Of a DNA stretch of 64,000 nt, positions 29,569 through 39,923 are shown in pieces. Below the pieces are notes generated by a model, which saw only the letters and a program-made list of their open reading frames with translations, did no database searches and had not been told where the DNA came from. How positions within the stretch are numbered: position 1 is the stretch's first letter; every line of letters begins with the position of its first letter. Both the position numbers and the translations under genes were made by a program. Origin of the DNA: JBBRVW01 sp038246545 (lineage in GTDB: Bacteria > Actinomycetota > Actinomycetes > JACCUZ01); the NCBI GenBank assembly GCA_038246545.1, contig JBBRVW010000023.1, positions 1-64,000 of the forward strand. The letters run 5' to 3'.

Positions 29569-32439
29569 ATGCGTCTCACGCCCGCCCGCCGTCCTGCCCT
29601 CCTTGCGGTGCTCGCCCTCCTCACCGCATTGGCGCTTCCCGTCCAGGCCGCCCAGGCCGACCGTGGGAGCCACGGTCCGGCCTCTGACGTCGCGCAGCAC
29701 TCACTGCGCAGCGCGGTCACAGACGAGGACTTCTACTTCGTCATGGCCGATCGGTTCCAGAACGGCAGCACGGCCAACGACACGGGCGACCTTGGTTCCG
29801 ACCGGCTGGTGTCCGGCTTCGACCCACAGGCCAAGGGCTTCTACCACGGTGGTGACCTCCAGGGCCTGGCGGGCGAGCTCGACTACATCCAGGGCCTGGG
29901 CACCGACTCGATCTGGCTGACCCCGAGCTTCAAGAACAAGGCCGTCCAGCTCGAGGACGGCCCGTCGGCCGGCTACCACGGGTACTGGATCACCGACTTC
30001 ACCCAGATCGACCCGCACCTGGGCACCAACGCCGACCTGGCGACGCTGGTCTCCGCGGCGCACGCGCGCGGCATGAAGGTGTACTTCGACATCATCACCA
30101 ACCACACGGCCGACGTGATCGGCTATCAGGAGGGCGCTCGCACGGCGTACGTCTCCAAGGACGCGTCGCCGTACAAGACCGCGGCGGGTTCGACGTTCGA
30201 CGACCGCGACTACGCCGGCGGCAGCACGTTCCCCGCGCTCGACCCGGCGACCTCGTTCCCGTACCACCCGGTGCTGGACGACACGGAGAAGAACCTCAAG
30301 GTCCCGGCCTGGCTCAACGACACGACTCTGTACCACAACCGCGGCGACACGACGTTCACCGGCGAGGACTCGCAGTACGGCGACTTCTTCGGCCTCGACG
30401 ACCTGTTCACCGAGAACCCCAAGGTCGTCAACGGGATGATCGACATCTACCGCACCTGGGTGGGTGACTTCGGCATCGACGGCTTCCGCATCGACACCAT
30501 GAAGCATGTCAACGACGAGTTCTGGCAGAAGTTCAGCCCCGGCATCCTGGACTACGCCCACGCCCACGGGAGGCCCGACTTCTTCATGTTCGGCGAGGTC
30601 GCGCTGGATGGCAGCGGGGCCGCTCAGAAGGCGTTCACCTCGCACTACACGACCACCGACAAGGTGCAGGCGATCCTCGACTTCCCGTTCCAGGACGCCG
30701 CCCGCAACTTCGCGTCCCGAGGGCAGTCGGCCGCAGCATTGAGCCAATTCTTCGCCAACGACGACTGGTACACCGACGCCGACTCCAACGCCTACGAGCT
30801 GCCCACCTTCCTCGGCAACCACGACATGGGCCGGATCGGCCGTTTCGTCGGCGTCGACAACCCGGCCTCGACGCCGGCGGAGCAGCTGCAGCGTGACCAG
30901 CTCGCGCACGAGCTCATGTACTTCTCTCGCGGCAACCCCGTCATCTACTACGGCGACGAGCAGGGCTTCACCGGTGACGGCGGCGACCAGGACGCGCGAC
31001 AGGACATGTTCCCGTCCCAGGTCGCCTCGTACAACGACGACGACCTGCTCGGCACAGCCGCCACCACGGAGCAGTCGAACTTCGACACGAACCACCCGCT
31101 GTACAAGAAGATCAGCGACTTGGCTGCACTCACCGAGGCCCACCCGGCTCTGCGCAACGGCGCCCACCAGAGCCGCTACGCGAGCGACGGTTCGAGCATT
31201 TACGCCTTCTCCCGGATCGACCGGCGGGCGCAGCACGAGTACGTCGTCGCGCTGAACAACAGCGCGGCTGCACAGACCGCAGCCGTTCCCACGTTCATCG
31301 CGAACGGCGGGTTCAGTCTGCTCTACGGGTCGGGCCCGGCGTCGCTGACGACGAGCGCCTCCCGCGCCCTCACCGTCACCGTGCCGTCTCGCAGCACGGT
31401 CGTCTACGAATCGACCGGCCGCATCGCCGCGTCCAAGGTCGCTCCGCACATCTCGCTGGACACGCCGACCCCGTCGGACGTCGCGCGCAGCCGCACCGAG
31501 GTGCGCGCTGACGTCGCCGGCAGCTCGTTCTACGAGGTGACCTTCCAGGCGAGGGCCGGCAAGGGCGGCTGGCGGACGATCGGCACCGACGACACGGCGC
31601 CCTACCGGGTCTTCCACGACACGAGCAGCTACCGGACCGGGACCCCGCTGACCTATCGCGCGGTCGTCCTCGACAACGCGGGGCACACGAGGCAGAGCGG
31701 CGTCGCGAAAAGCTCCGTCCCCGCGCCGGTTGTCTCGGTGACGGCGGGCGCAAACGGCGAGATCACCCGGATCTTCCCGGTCGGGGTGACAGCCACGGTC
31801 GACCCCGAGCGTGCCACCCAGTCAGTTCTGTTCCAGCGCAGCGTCGCCGGCGGGGAGTGGGAGGACCTGGGGGCCGACAGCTCGTCGCCGGTCTACACGG
31901 TGAACGACGACGTGAGCGAGCTCGCTCTCGGCACGTCGGTCCGGTACCGGGCCACCCTCGTGGAGCCCGGGAACCCGAACGTGACGAGCGATCCCGTCAC
32001 GGTCGTGGTGGCACCCCCGCGCCCGCGGGCTACATCGGTCACGGTGGCCGGCGACGTGCAGTCGGAGATCGCCGCCCCCGTGTGCGGCGACTGGGATCCG
32101 GCCTGCACCGCCACCCACCTGGCGTTCGACGAATCGGACGGCATGTGGCGGGCCACGTTCCCGGTCCCCGCCGGGACGTACGAGTGGAAGGTCGCGCTCA
32201 ACGACAACTGGAAGGTCAGCTACGGGGCCAACGGCGGCGGTGACAACATCCCGCTGGTGGTGCCCCTCGACGGCTACACGGTCACGTTCACCTGGAACCA
32301 GTACACCCGTGTGCCGTCCGCGGTCGTCCATGCCCCTGAGGCGCTGCCCGAGCCCACCGGGGCCGGCTCCGCGGCGTCCGGGGGCGCCCAGTTGGGCGGT
32401 CCATGCTCAGTTTTGACCAGTTCCCGAGGCGGACGGTAG
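29569..32439 (+). CDS. Secreted GH13 alpha-amylase with C-terminal X25-like domain
   Basis: The 956-residue precursor begins with a Sec signal peptide (MRLTPARRPALLAVLALLTA, cleavage near AQA at about 30). The GH13 (beta/alpha)8 domain follows: DEDFYFVMADRFQNG, nucleophile D309 in GFRIDTMKH, acid/base E343 in FMFGEV and D419 in FLGNHDMGR. After the C-terminal beta domain come Ig-like beta regions. Near the end is a module (about 820-925; DWDPACTATHLAF, YEWKVALNDNWK, YGANGGGDNI) that resembles the X25 starch-binding-type module of pullulanases. It should break alpha-glucans outside the cell. GGAG before ATG 29569 is the binding site. The last codons run through the rplM promoter, and the TAG stop is part of its -10. 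It is not normally found between truA and rplM, so it is an insertion. Confidence 0.93.
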   Translation: MRLTPARRPALLAVLALLTALALPVQAAQADRGSHGPASDVAQHSLRSAVTDEDFYFVMADRFQNGSTANDTGDLGSDRLVSGFDPQAKGFYHGGDLQGLAGELDYIQGLGTDSIWLTPSFKNKAVQLEDGPSAGYHGYWITDFTQIDPHLGTNADLATLVSAAHARGMKVYFDIITNHTADVIGYQEGARTAYVSKDASPYKTAAGSTFDDRDYAGGSTFPALDPATSFPYHPVLDDTEKNLKVPAWLNDTTLYHNRGDTTFTGEDSQYGDFFGLDDLFTENPKVVNGMIDIYRTWVGDFGIDGFRIDTMKHVNDEFWQKFSPGILDYAHAHGRPDFFMFGEVALDGSGAAQKAFTSHYTTTDKVQAILDFPFQDAARNFASRGQSAAALSQFFANDDWYTDADSNAYELPTFLGNHDMGRIGRFVGVDNPASTPAEQLQRDQLAHELMYFSRGNPVIYYGDEQGFTGDGGDQDARQDMFPSQVASYNDDDLLGTAATTEQSNFDTNHPLYKKISDLAALTEAHPALRNGAHQSRYASDGSSIYAFSRIDRRAQHEYVVALNNSAAAQTAAVPTFIANGGFSLLYGSGPASLTTSASRALTVTVPSRSTVVYESTGRIAASKVAPHISLDTPTPSDVARSRTEVRADVAGSSFYEVTFQARAGKGGWRTIGTDDTAPYRVFHDTSSYRTGTPLTYRAVVLDNAGHTRQSGVAKSSVPAPVVSVTAGANGEITRIFPVGVTATVDPERATQSVLFQRSVAGGEWEDLGADSSSPVYTVNDDVSELALGTSVRYRATLVEPGNPNVTSDPVTVVVAPPRPRATSVTVAGDVQSEIAAPVCGDWDPACTATHLAFDESDGMWRATFPVPAGTYEWKVALNDNWKVSYGANGGGDNIPLVVPLDGYTVTFTWNQYTRVPSAVVHAPEALPEPTGAGSAASGGAQLGGPCSVLTSSRGGR

Positions 32440-32442
32440 TCT
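32413..32442 (+). promoter_or_regulatory. Promoter of rplM-rpsI (overlaps amylase 3' end)
   Basis: TTGACC (32413-32418) and TAGTCT (32437-32442) with an 18-bp spacer lie inside the last codons of the amylase gene; the amylase TAG stop (32437-32439) is the first half of the -10. Both hexamers are identical to those of the rpsL promoter. Confidence 0.8.
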
Positions 32443-32527
32443 GCGAGGTCGTTGTGCCCACCCGTCGGGTGCGGGCACGAGCATCCACCGCATCCGCGGC
32501 ACCGACCGACAACGAGAAGGCCTCAGC

Positions 32528-32971
32528 GTGCGCACGTACAGCCCCAAGCCCGGCGACGTCCAGCGTCAGTGGCACGTCATCGACGCGACCGACGTCGTCC
32601 TCGGCCGGCTCGCCACCCAGACGGCGACCCTGCTGCGGGGCAAGCACAAGCCGATCTACGCCCCCCACGTCGACACCGGTGACTTCGTCATCGTCGTCAA
32701 CGCCGAGAAGATCGCGCTGACCGGCAACAAGCGTGAGGCCAAGCTCGCCTACCGGCACTCCGGCTACCCGGGCGGCCTGTCCTCGATGCCGTACCGCGTG
32801 CTGCTCGAGAAGCACCCGGAGCGGGCGATCGAGAAGGCCGTCAAGGGGATGCTCCCGCACAACACCCTCGGCCGGGCGATGATGAGCAAGCTCAAGGTCT
32901 ACGCCGGCCCGGAGCACCCGCACCAGGCGCAGTCGCCGATCCCGTTCGAGATCACCCAGGTCGCGCAGTAA
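32528..32971 (+). CDS. rplM: 50S ribosomal protein L13
   Basis: L13 is an early 50S assembly protein. GTG 32528 follows GAGAAGG (32514-32520). The 147-residue protein starts MRTYSPKPGDVQRQWHVIDA and has VLGRLATQTATLLRGKHKPIY and the KAVKGMLPHNTLGRAMMSKLKVYAG signature. It has its own promoter embedded in the preceding gene, consistent with the truA-rplM link being broken by an insertion. Confidence 0.97.
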   Translation: MRTYSPKPGDVQRQWHVIDATDVVLGRLATQTATLLRGKHKPIYAPHVDTGDFVIVVNAEKIALTGNKREAKLAYRHSGYPGGLSSMPYRVLLEKHPERAIEKAVKGMLPHNTLGRAMMSKLKVYAGPEHPHQAQSPIPFEITQVAQ

Positions 32972-33021
32972 CCACGCCGGACCTTTCCGAGACATCGACA
33001 GAGAAGAAGCTGAGAGACACC

Positions 33022-33519
33022 GTGTCCGAGACCGCCACCACCGACGAGGTCACCGAGTCGGCGCCCGAGAGCTTCACGACGGAGTCGTCGACGGGGTCGT
33101 TCACCACCGCGACCCCGCGTGAGATCATCACCGCCCCCGCCGCGGCCACCGGCCGTCGCAAGCAGGCCATCGCCCGCGTGCGGCTGGTGCCGGGCAGCGG
33201 TCACTGGGTCGTCAACGGCAAGGCCCTCGACGTCTACTTCCCGAACAAGGTGCACCAGCAGCTGGTCAACGACCCGTTCGTGACCCTGGGTGCCGAGGAG
33301 CGCTTCGACGTCGTCGCTCGTATCCACGGCGGCGGCAGCTCGGGCCAGGCCGGCGCCCTGCGCCTCGCCATCGCCCGCGCCCTCAACGAGATCGACGAGG
33401 AGGGGAACCGCCCGTTGCTCAAGAAGGCCGGTTTCCTCACCCGTGACCCGCGGGTCAAGGAGCGCAAGAAGTACGGACTGAAGAAGGCCCGCAAGGCGCC
33501 GCAGTACAGCAAGCGCTGA
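33022..33519 (+). CDS. rpsI: 30S ribosomal protein S9 with extended N-terminus
   Basis: S9 reaches the P-site tRNA through its C-terminal tail, here ending RKAPQYSKR with the conserved final Lys-Arg. The core starts near residue 43 (GRRKQAIARVRLVPGSGHWVVNGK). The preceding 42 residues are a Thr/Ser/Glu-rich tail, an addition seen in several actinobacteria. GTG 33022 has an AGAGACACC-type upstream region and no strong Shine-Dalgarno sequence. It lies 50 bp after rplM, in the same unit. Confidence 0.96.
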   Translation: MSETATTDEVTESAPESFTTESSTGSFTTATPREIITAPAAATGRRKQAIARVRLVPGSGHWVVNGKALDVYFPNKVHQQLVNDPFVTLGAEERFDVVARIHGGGSSGQAGALRLAIARALNEIDEEGNRPLLKKAGFLTRDPRVKERKKYGLKKARKAPQYSKR

Positions 33520-33537
33520 CCGGCACCGCGCACCCGC

Positions 33538-34884
33538 GTGGGACGCATCTTCGGCACCGACGGCGTGCGAGGCCTGGCCAACCGGGACCTCACGGCGGAG
33601 CTGGCCCTCGACCTTTCGGTCGCGGCCGCGCACGTCCTCGGTGACGTGGGTGCCTTCGAGGGCCATCGTCCGACGGCAGTCGTCGGCCGGGACCCGCGCG
33701 CGTCCGGTGAGTTCCTGTCGGCGGCCGTCATCGCCGGGCTCGCGAGTGCCGGCGTCGACGTCCTCGACGTCGGGGTCCTCCCGACCCCGGCCGTGGCGTT
33801 CCTCACGGCCGACCTCGGCGCCGACCTGGGCGCGGTCATCTCGGCGAGTCACAACCCGATGCCCGACAACGGTCTGAAGTTCCTCGCCCGCGGCGGCCAC
33901 AAGCTGGCCGACGACCTCGAGAACGCGATCGAGGCCAGGCTGCGCGAGGACTGGGAGCGCCCGACCGGCGCCGCCGTCGGCCGGGTCCGGCAGGACGGCA
34001 CGGCGGGCGAGCGCTACATCGAGCACCTGCTCTCGACCCTGCCGCACCGGCTCGACGGCCTCACCGTCGTCGTCGACGCGGCCCACGGCGCGGCCCACCT
34101 CGTCGCCCCCGAGGTGTTGCGGCGGGCCGGCGCCGAGGTCGTCGCCATCGGCGACCGGCCCGACGGGCTCAACATCAACGACGGCTACGGCTCGACCCAC
34201 CTCGACCGGCTGCGCGAGGCGGTCCTCGCCCACGGCGCGCACGCCGGCGTCGCGCTCGACGGCGACGCCGACCGCTGCCTGGCCGTCGACGCCGCCGGCC
34301 GGGTCGTCGACGGCGACCAGATCCTCGCCGTGCTCGCCCTGGCGCTGCGCGAGTCCGGCGGGCTGCCGCACGACACCGCGGTCGTCACGGTCATGTCCAA
34401 CCTCGGCTTCCGGCTGGCGATGGCCCGTGAGGGGGTCGCGGTCGTCGAGACCGCGGTCGGCGACCGCTACGTCCTGGAGGCCATGAAGGCCGGCGGCTTC
34501 GGCCTGGGCGGCGAGCAGTCCGGCCACGTGATCTTCTCCGACCACGCCACCACTGGTGACGGCACCCTCACAGCGCTGCACCTGCTCGCCCGGGTGGCTG
34601 CCACCGGCAAGCCGCTGGACGAGCTGGCTGCGGTCATGGACCGGCTGCCCCAGGTGCTGCTCAACGTCCGCGGCGTCGACCGCACCGGTGTCGACGCCTG
34701 CGCACCGCTCCAGCAGGCGGTCGCCGATGCCGAGGCGGAGCTCGGCGGGACCGGCCGCGTGCTGCTGCGCCCCAGCGGCACCGAGGCGGTGGTGCGGGTC
34801 ATGGTCGAGGCGCCCGACGAGGCCCAGGCCGACACCGTCGCCGAGCGGCTGGCGGAGGTCGTCCGCACCCACCTCGCGCTGTAG
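33538..34884 (+). CDS. glmM: Phosphoglucosamine mutase
   Basis: GlmM converts glucosamine-6-phosphate to glucosamine-1-phosphate for UDP-GlcNAc and peptidoglycan. The 448-residue protein starts at GTG 33538 (MGRIFGTDGVRGLANRDLT), 18 bp after rpsI. The phosphoserine is S104 in AVISASHNPMPDNG. The metal loop is LDGDADRCLAVD, the sugar-binding motif GGEQSGH is present, and the phosphate-binding loop is RPSGTEAVVRVMVEA. GlmS, which supplies its substrate, is encoded nearby at 35992. Confidence 0.96.
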   Translation: MGRIFGTDGVRGLANRDLTAELALDLSVAAAHVLGDVGAFEGHRPTAVVGRDPRASGEFLSAAVIAGLASAGVDVLDVGVLPTPAVAFLTADLGADLGAVISASHNPMPDNGLKFLARGGHKLADDLENAIEARLREDWERPTGAAVGRVRQDGTAGERYIEHLLSTLPHRLDGLTVVVDAAHGAAHLVAPEVLRRAGAEVVAIGDRPDGLNINDGYGSTHLDRLREAVLAHGAHAGVALDGDADRCLAVDAAGRVVDGDQILAVLALALRESGGLPHDTAVVTVMSNLGFRLAMAREGVAVVETAVGDRYVLEAMKAGGFGLGGEQSGHVIFSDHATTGDGTLTALHLLARVAATGKPLDELAAVMDRLPQVLLNVRGVDRTGVDACAPLQQAVADAEAELGGTGRVLLRPSGTEAVVRVMVEAPDEAQADTVAERLAEVVRTHLAL

Positions 34885-34946
34885 GCCGACCGCCGTCGGC
34901 AGCACACGAGCCGACGTGGCTCCGGTCGGCAGCTGCTCTCCGACCG
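34885..34946. terminator. Hairpins between convergent glmM and coaA
   Basis: GCCGAC/GTCGGC (34885-34890 with 34895-34900) and CGGTCGG/CCGACCG (34923-34929 with 34940-34946) lie in the 102-bp space between the converging stop codons. They probably act as terminators for one or both directions. The rest of the gap repeats CCACGTGGCTC-like words but holds no gene. Confidence 0.55.
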
Positions 34947-34986
34947 GGTAGCGGGGCCACGTGGCTCTCACCACGCGCGCCGCTGC

Positions 34987-35973
34987 TCAGAGCTTGCGGA
35001 GGCGGACCCGGCGGACCGCGTGGTCGGGTCCCTTCTCCAGCACCAGGGTGGCCCGTCCGCGGGTCGGCAGGATGTTCTGCTCGAGGTTCGGCTCGTTCAC
35101 CTCCGCCCAGATCGACAGGGCGGTCTCGCGGGCCGCGTCGTCGGAGAGCTCGGCGTAGCGGGTGAAGTACGACGCGGGGTCGGCGAAGGCGGTCCGGCGC
35201 AGTCGCAGGAACCGCTCGACGTACCAGCGCCGGACGTCAACGGTGGCGGCGTCGACGTACACCGAGAAGTCGAAGTAGTCCGAGACGCTCATCCGGCTAA
35301 GGGCGTCGGGGCGGGGGCGGGGCGGCTGAAGGACGTTGAGCCCCTCGACCACGACGATGTCCGGCCGCTCGACCACCACCTGCTCGCCGGGAACGACGTC
35401 GTAGACCAGGTGCGAGTACACCGGCGCCGCCACCTCGGGCTCGCCCGACTTCACGGCCGCGAGGAACCGCAGCAGCCCCCGCTGGTCGTAGGACTCCGGG
35501 AAGCCCTTGCGGTGCAGGATGCCGCGCCGCCCGAGCTCCGCGTTGGGCAGCAGGAAGCCGTCGGTGGTCACGAGCGACACGCGTGGGTGGTGCGGCCAGC
35601 GCGCCAGCAGCTCGCGCAGCACGCGCGACGTCGTGCTCTTCCCGACCGCCACGCTGCCCGCGACGCCCACCACGAAGGGCACCCGGGCCGACTTCTCGCC
35701 CAGGAAGGTCGAGGTGGCGAGGTGCCGCTCCTGGGCGGCGGTCACCTGCAGGTTCAGCAGCCGGGAGAGCGGGAGGTAGACCTCCTCCACCTCGGCCAGG
35801 TCGATCGTGTCGCCGAGGCCGCGCAGCCGGGCCAGGTCGGCGTCGTCCAGCGTCAGCGGGGTGGTGTCGCGCAGCGCGCTCCAGCGCTCACGCTCGATCT
35901 TGACGTAGGGCGACAGCGCCGGGCCCTGGGGACCGGCGCTGTCGCCCGGCGCACGCGGGGAGGGCTGCCTCAC
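34987..35973 (-). CDS. coaA: Type I pantothenate kinase
   Basis: CoaA phosphorylates pantothenate, the first step of coenzyme A synthesis. The 328-residue protein has the P-loop GSVAVGKS at 106-113, the TTDGFLLPN motif, RKGFPESYD, and VVVEGLNVLQPP. The C-terminal FDFSVYVDAATVDVRRWYVERFLRLR is typical of type I (feedback-inhibited) enzymes. About 22 extra residues precede the YVKIERERWSALRD family start. The GTG start at 35973 lies 6 nt after the hexamer CAGGGT read on the minus strand (35985-35980), so the mRNA may be leaderless. It diverges from glmS with only 18 bp between the start codons. Confidence 0.96.
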   Translation of the reverse strand: MRQPSPRAPGDSAGPQGPALSPYVKIERERWSALRDTTPLTLDDADLARLRGLGDTIDLAEVEEVYLPLSRLLNLQVTAAQERHLATSTFLGEKSARVPFVVGVAGSVAVGKSTTSRVLRELLARWPHHPRVSLVTTDGFLLPNAELGRRGILHRKGFPESYDQRGLLRFLAAVKSGEPEVAAPVYSHLVYDVVPGEQVVVERPDIVVVEGLNVLQPPRPRPDALSRMSVSDYFDFSVYVDAATVDVRRWYVERFLRLRRTAFADPASYFTRYAELSDDAARETALSIWAEVNEPNLEQNILPTRGRATLVLEKGPDHAVRRVRLRKL

Positions 35974-35991
35974 GGCGATACCCTGTCACCC
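35974..35991. promoter_or_regulatory. Divergent coaA/glmS promoter with overlapping -10 elements
   Basis: The 18-bp gap contains TACCCT (35979-35984) as the glmS -10 and, on the other strand, CAGGGT (35985-35980) as the coaA -10. The two share five base pairs. Distances to the starts are 7 nt (ATG 35992) and 6 nt (GTG 35973), so both RNAs could begin at the start codon. Each -35 would lie inside the opposite gene. No canonical -35 was seen on either side. Confidence 0.65.
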
Positions 35992-37868
<1,877 letters not shown>

Positions 37869-37949
37869 TGGCGGGCCTCTGTTCCCGACGCTCGACGCCG
37901 CCGTACCGATCACGGTCCGTGAGCCCCGGTCACGTCTGGTTGTCCCGAC

Positions 37950-37978
37950 TTCCCTACGCTTTGTCCGTCTCCTAGGGT
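37950..37978 (+). promoter_or_regulatory. Candidate promoter of the phoX-like gene
   Basis: TAGGGT (37973-37978) is a good -10; the hexamer 17 bp upstream is only TTCCCT (37950-37955). Transcription from here would give a leader of about 35 nt containing AGGGAGA before ATG 38021. No convincing PHO box was found in the 157-bp gap. Confidence 0.4.
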
Positions 37979-38020
37979 GGTTGCGACCTGCATCACCCGG
38001 CAACCAGGGAGACAGATCAC

Positions 38021-39481
38021 ATGACCGAGCTCGACCGCCGTACGTTCCTCACGCGGGCCGCAGTGGTGGCGGGTGGTGCCGCTGCGAGCGGCCCACTGGT
38101 GGGTCTGGCCGCACCGGCGGCACACGCCTCGGACGGGGGTGGCCACCACCGTCGGCACCGACACTCCCCCGGGTACGGGGCGCTGCAGCCGACGGCCGAC
38201 CTGCTCGACGGTGTCGAGCGGCTCGCGCTCCCGGCCGGGTTCTCCTACCGTTCGTTCGCCCTGACCGGGACGAAGACCGACGACGGGGCCACCATCCCGG
38301 CCAAGCCCGACGGTATGGGTGCCTTCCACGGTCGGCACGGGAACACGGTGCTGCTGCGCAACCACGAGATCGGCAACTCGGCGCCCCTGTTCGGCGGTCC
38401 GGGCGCCAGCAGCGACTTCGACGCCAAGACGGGCGGCGGTGTGGTCGGCCTCGAGGTCACCGCGTACGGGCACCTGGTCCGCAGCTGGGTGGCGATGAAC
38501 GGCACCCTGAGCAACTGCGCCGCCGGTTCCACCCCCTGGGGGACCCAGCTCAGCAACGAGGAGAGCGTCAACGGCCCCGATGTCGGCAACGACTTCACCG
38601 GCAGCGACAACTCGGTGCTGACCGCCAAGCACGGCTACCTCTACGAGGTCCCCACCGACGGCGGGACGCCGAACGGTCCGATCACCCACGCCGGCCGGTT
38701 CGCCCACGAGGGCTCCGTGGTCGACCCGCACGACGGCACGGTGTACATGACCGAGGACGACTTCGCCTTCCCGTCGGGCTTCTACCGCTACCTGCCGCCG
38801 ACCGACCCCCGGCGGACCCGGCGGATCGCCGACGGCGGCCGGCTGCAGATGCTCGCCGTCGTGGGTCAGCCGGGACGGGACTTCACCGGGCACGTCGAGA
38901 ACGGCAGCCGCTTCGCGACCACCTGGGTCGACATCGGCCACCCGGACCCGACGTTCCCCGCGGGGACCACGAACGACCAGGCCATCCGCGCCGTCGCCGA
39001 CCAGGGACTGGCCCAGGGTGCCTGCTTCTTCTCCCGCCTCGAGGGCGCGGTCTGGAGCCACGGGGCGGTCTGGTTCACCTCCACCCAGGGCGGCGAGTCC
39101 CACGGGGTCGGCAAGGGCGGCCTCGGCCAGGGCGAGGGCCAGGTCTGGGCCTACGAGCCGCACTCCGGGACCCTCACGATGGTCTTCGAGTCGCCCGGCC
39201 CGGACGTGCTGGACATGCCCGACAACATCGGCGCCAGCAAGCACGGCACGTTCCTGCTGTGCGAGGACGGCAACGACTCCACCCAGTACCTGCGCGGCCT
39301 GACGCCGTCGGCCAAGATCTTCGACTTCGCGATGAACATCGACGGTCCCGACGCCAAGGAGGAGTTCGCCGGCGCCGTGTGGAGCCAGAACGGTCACACC
39401 CTGTTCGTGAACCTGCAGACCCGCACCGACCCGGCTCGGACCTACGCCATCTGGGGCCCGTGGCAGCGCGGCTCCTTCTGA
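38021..39481 (+). CDS. Tat-exported PhoX-family (DUF839) protein, putative alkaline phosphatase
   Basis: The N-terminus carries a twin-arginine signal (DRRTFLTRAAVVAGGAAASG) and cleavage is likely near AHA at about residue 41. A His/Arg-rich patch (GGGHHRRHRHSPGYG) follows. The 486-residue body matches the PhoX/DUF839 pattern of beta-propeller phosphatases: NTVLLRNHEIGNSAP, GTQLSNEESVNG, VVDPHDGTVYMTEDDF, FLLCEDGNDSTQYLRGL, and FAGAVWSQNGHTLFVNLQ near the end. PhoX enzymes are calcium/iron alkaline phosphatases, but some DUF839 members have no shown activity. It stands as its own unit between two gaps. Confidence 0.85.
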   Translation: MTELDRRTFLTRAAVVAGGAAASGPLVGLAAPAAHASDGGGHHRRHRHSPGYGALQPTADLLDGVERLALPAGFSYRSFALTGTKTDDGATIPAKPDGMGAFHGRHGNTVLLRNHEIGNSAPLFGGPGASSDFDAKTGGGVVGLEVTAYGHLVRSWVAMNGTLSNCAAGSTPWGTQLSNEESVNGPDVGNDFTGSDNSVLTAKHGYLYEVPTDGGTPNGPITHAGRFAHEGSVVDPHDGTVYMTEDDFAFPSGFYRYLPPTDPRRTRRIADGGRLQMLAVVGQPGRDFTGHVENGSRFATTWVDIGHPDPTFPAGTTNDQAIRAVADQGLAQGACFFSRLEGAVWSHGAVWFTSTQGGESHGVGKGGLGQGEGQVWAYEPHSGTLTMVFESPGPDVLDMPDNIGASKHGTFLLCEDGNDSTQYLRGLTPSAKIFDFAMNIDGPDAKEEFAGAVWSQNGHTLFVNLQTRTDPARTYAIWGPWQRGSF

Positions 39482-39498
39482 GGTTTCGCTCGCACCAC

Positions 39499-39535
39499 GT
39501 CAGGCCCCCGCGACCTCAGGTCGTGGGGGTCTGAC
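39499..39535 (+). terminator. Terminator after the phoX-like gene
   Basis: An 18-base arm (39499-39516) pairs with 39518-39535 with two G-U pairs; a stem of about 17 bp closes a three-base TCA loop. TTCTCCTC follows. Confidence 0.8.
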
Positions 39536-39566
39536 TTCTCCTCGAGGACGTGCGAGGCTGGGCGTC

Positions 39567-39923
39567 GTGATCATCGGTGTCGGCATCGACGTCGTCGACG
39601 TCGCCCGGTTCGGCGAGACGCTGGCCCGAACGCCGCGCCTGGCCGCACGGTTGTTCACCGACGCCGAGCAGCAGCTCCCGTTGGCCTCCCTCGCTGCGCG
39701 GTTCGCGGCCAAGGAGGCGCTCGCGAAGGCACTCGGCGCGCCGGTCGGGCTGCGCTGGCGCGACGCCGAGGTGCAGCGCGGCGAGGACGGCCGGCCGCAC
39801 CTCGCGGTGACCGGCACCGTCGCCGCGCGGGCCGAGCAGCTCGGCGTCCACCACACCCACCTGTCCCTGAGCCACGACGCCGGCATCGCGTCGGCTGTCG
39901 TCATCGCCGAGGGCACGACCTGA
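39567..39923 (+). CDS. acpS: Holo-[acyl-carrier-protein] synthase
   Basis: AcpS transfers 4'-phosphopantetheine from CoA to acyl carrier protein. The 118-residue product starts at GTG 39567 (MIIGVGIDVVDVARFGETLAR). The Mg-binding Asp of GIDVVDV and the Glu of ARFAAKEALAKAL are present, and HLSLSHDAGIASAVVIAE forms the end. The start lies 7 nt after GAGGCT (39554-39559), a possible leaderless promoter. It opens a six-gene run in which every junction overlaps. Confidence 0.95.
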   Translation: MIIGVGIDVVDVARFGETLARTPRLAARLFTDAEQQLPLASLAARFAAKEALAKALGAPVGLRWRDAEVQRGEDGRPHLAVTGTVAARAEQLGVHHTHLSLSHDAGIASAVVIAEGTT

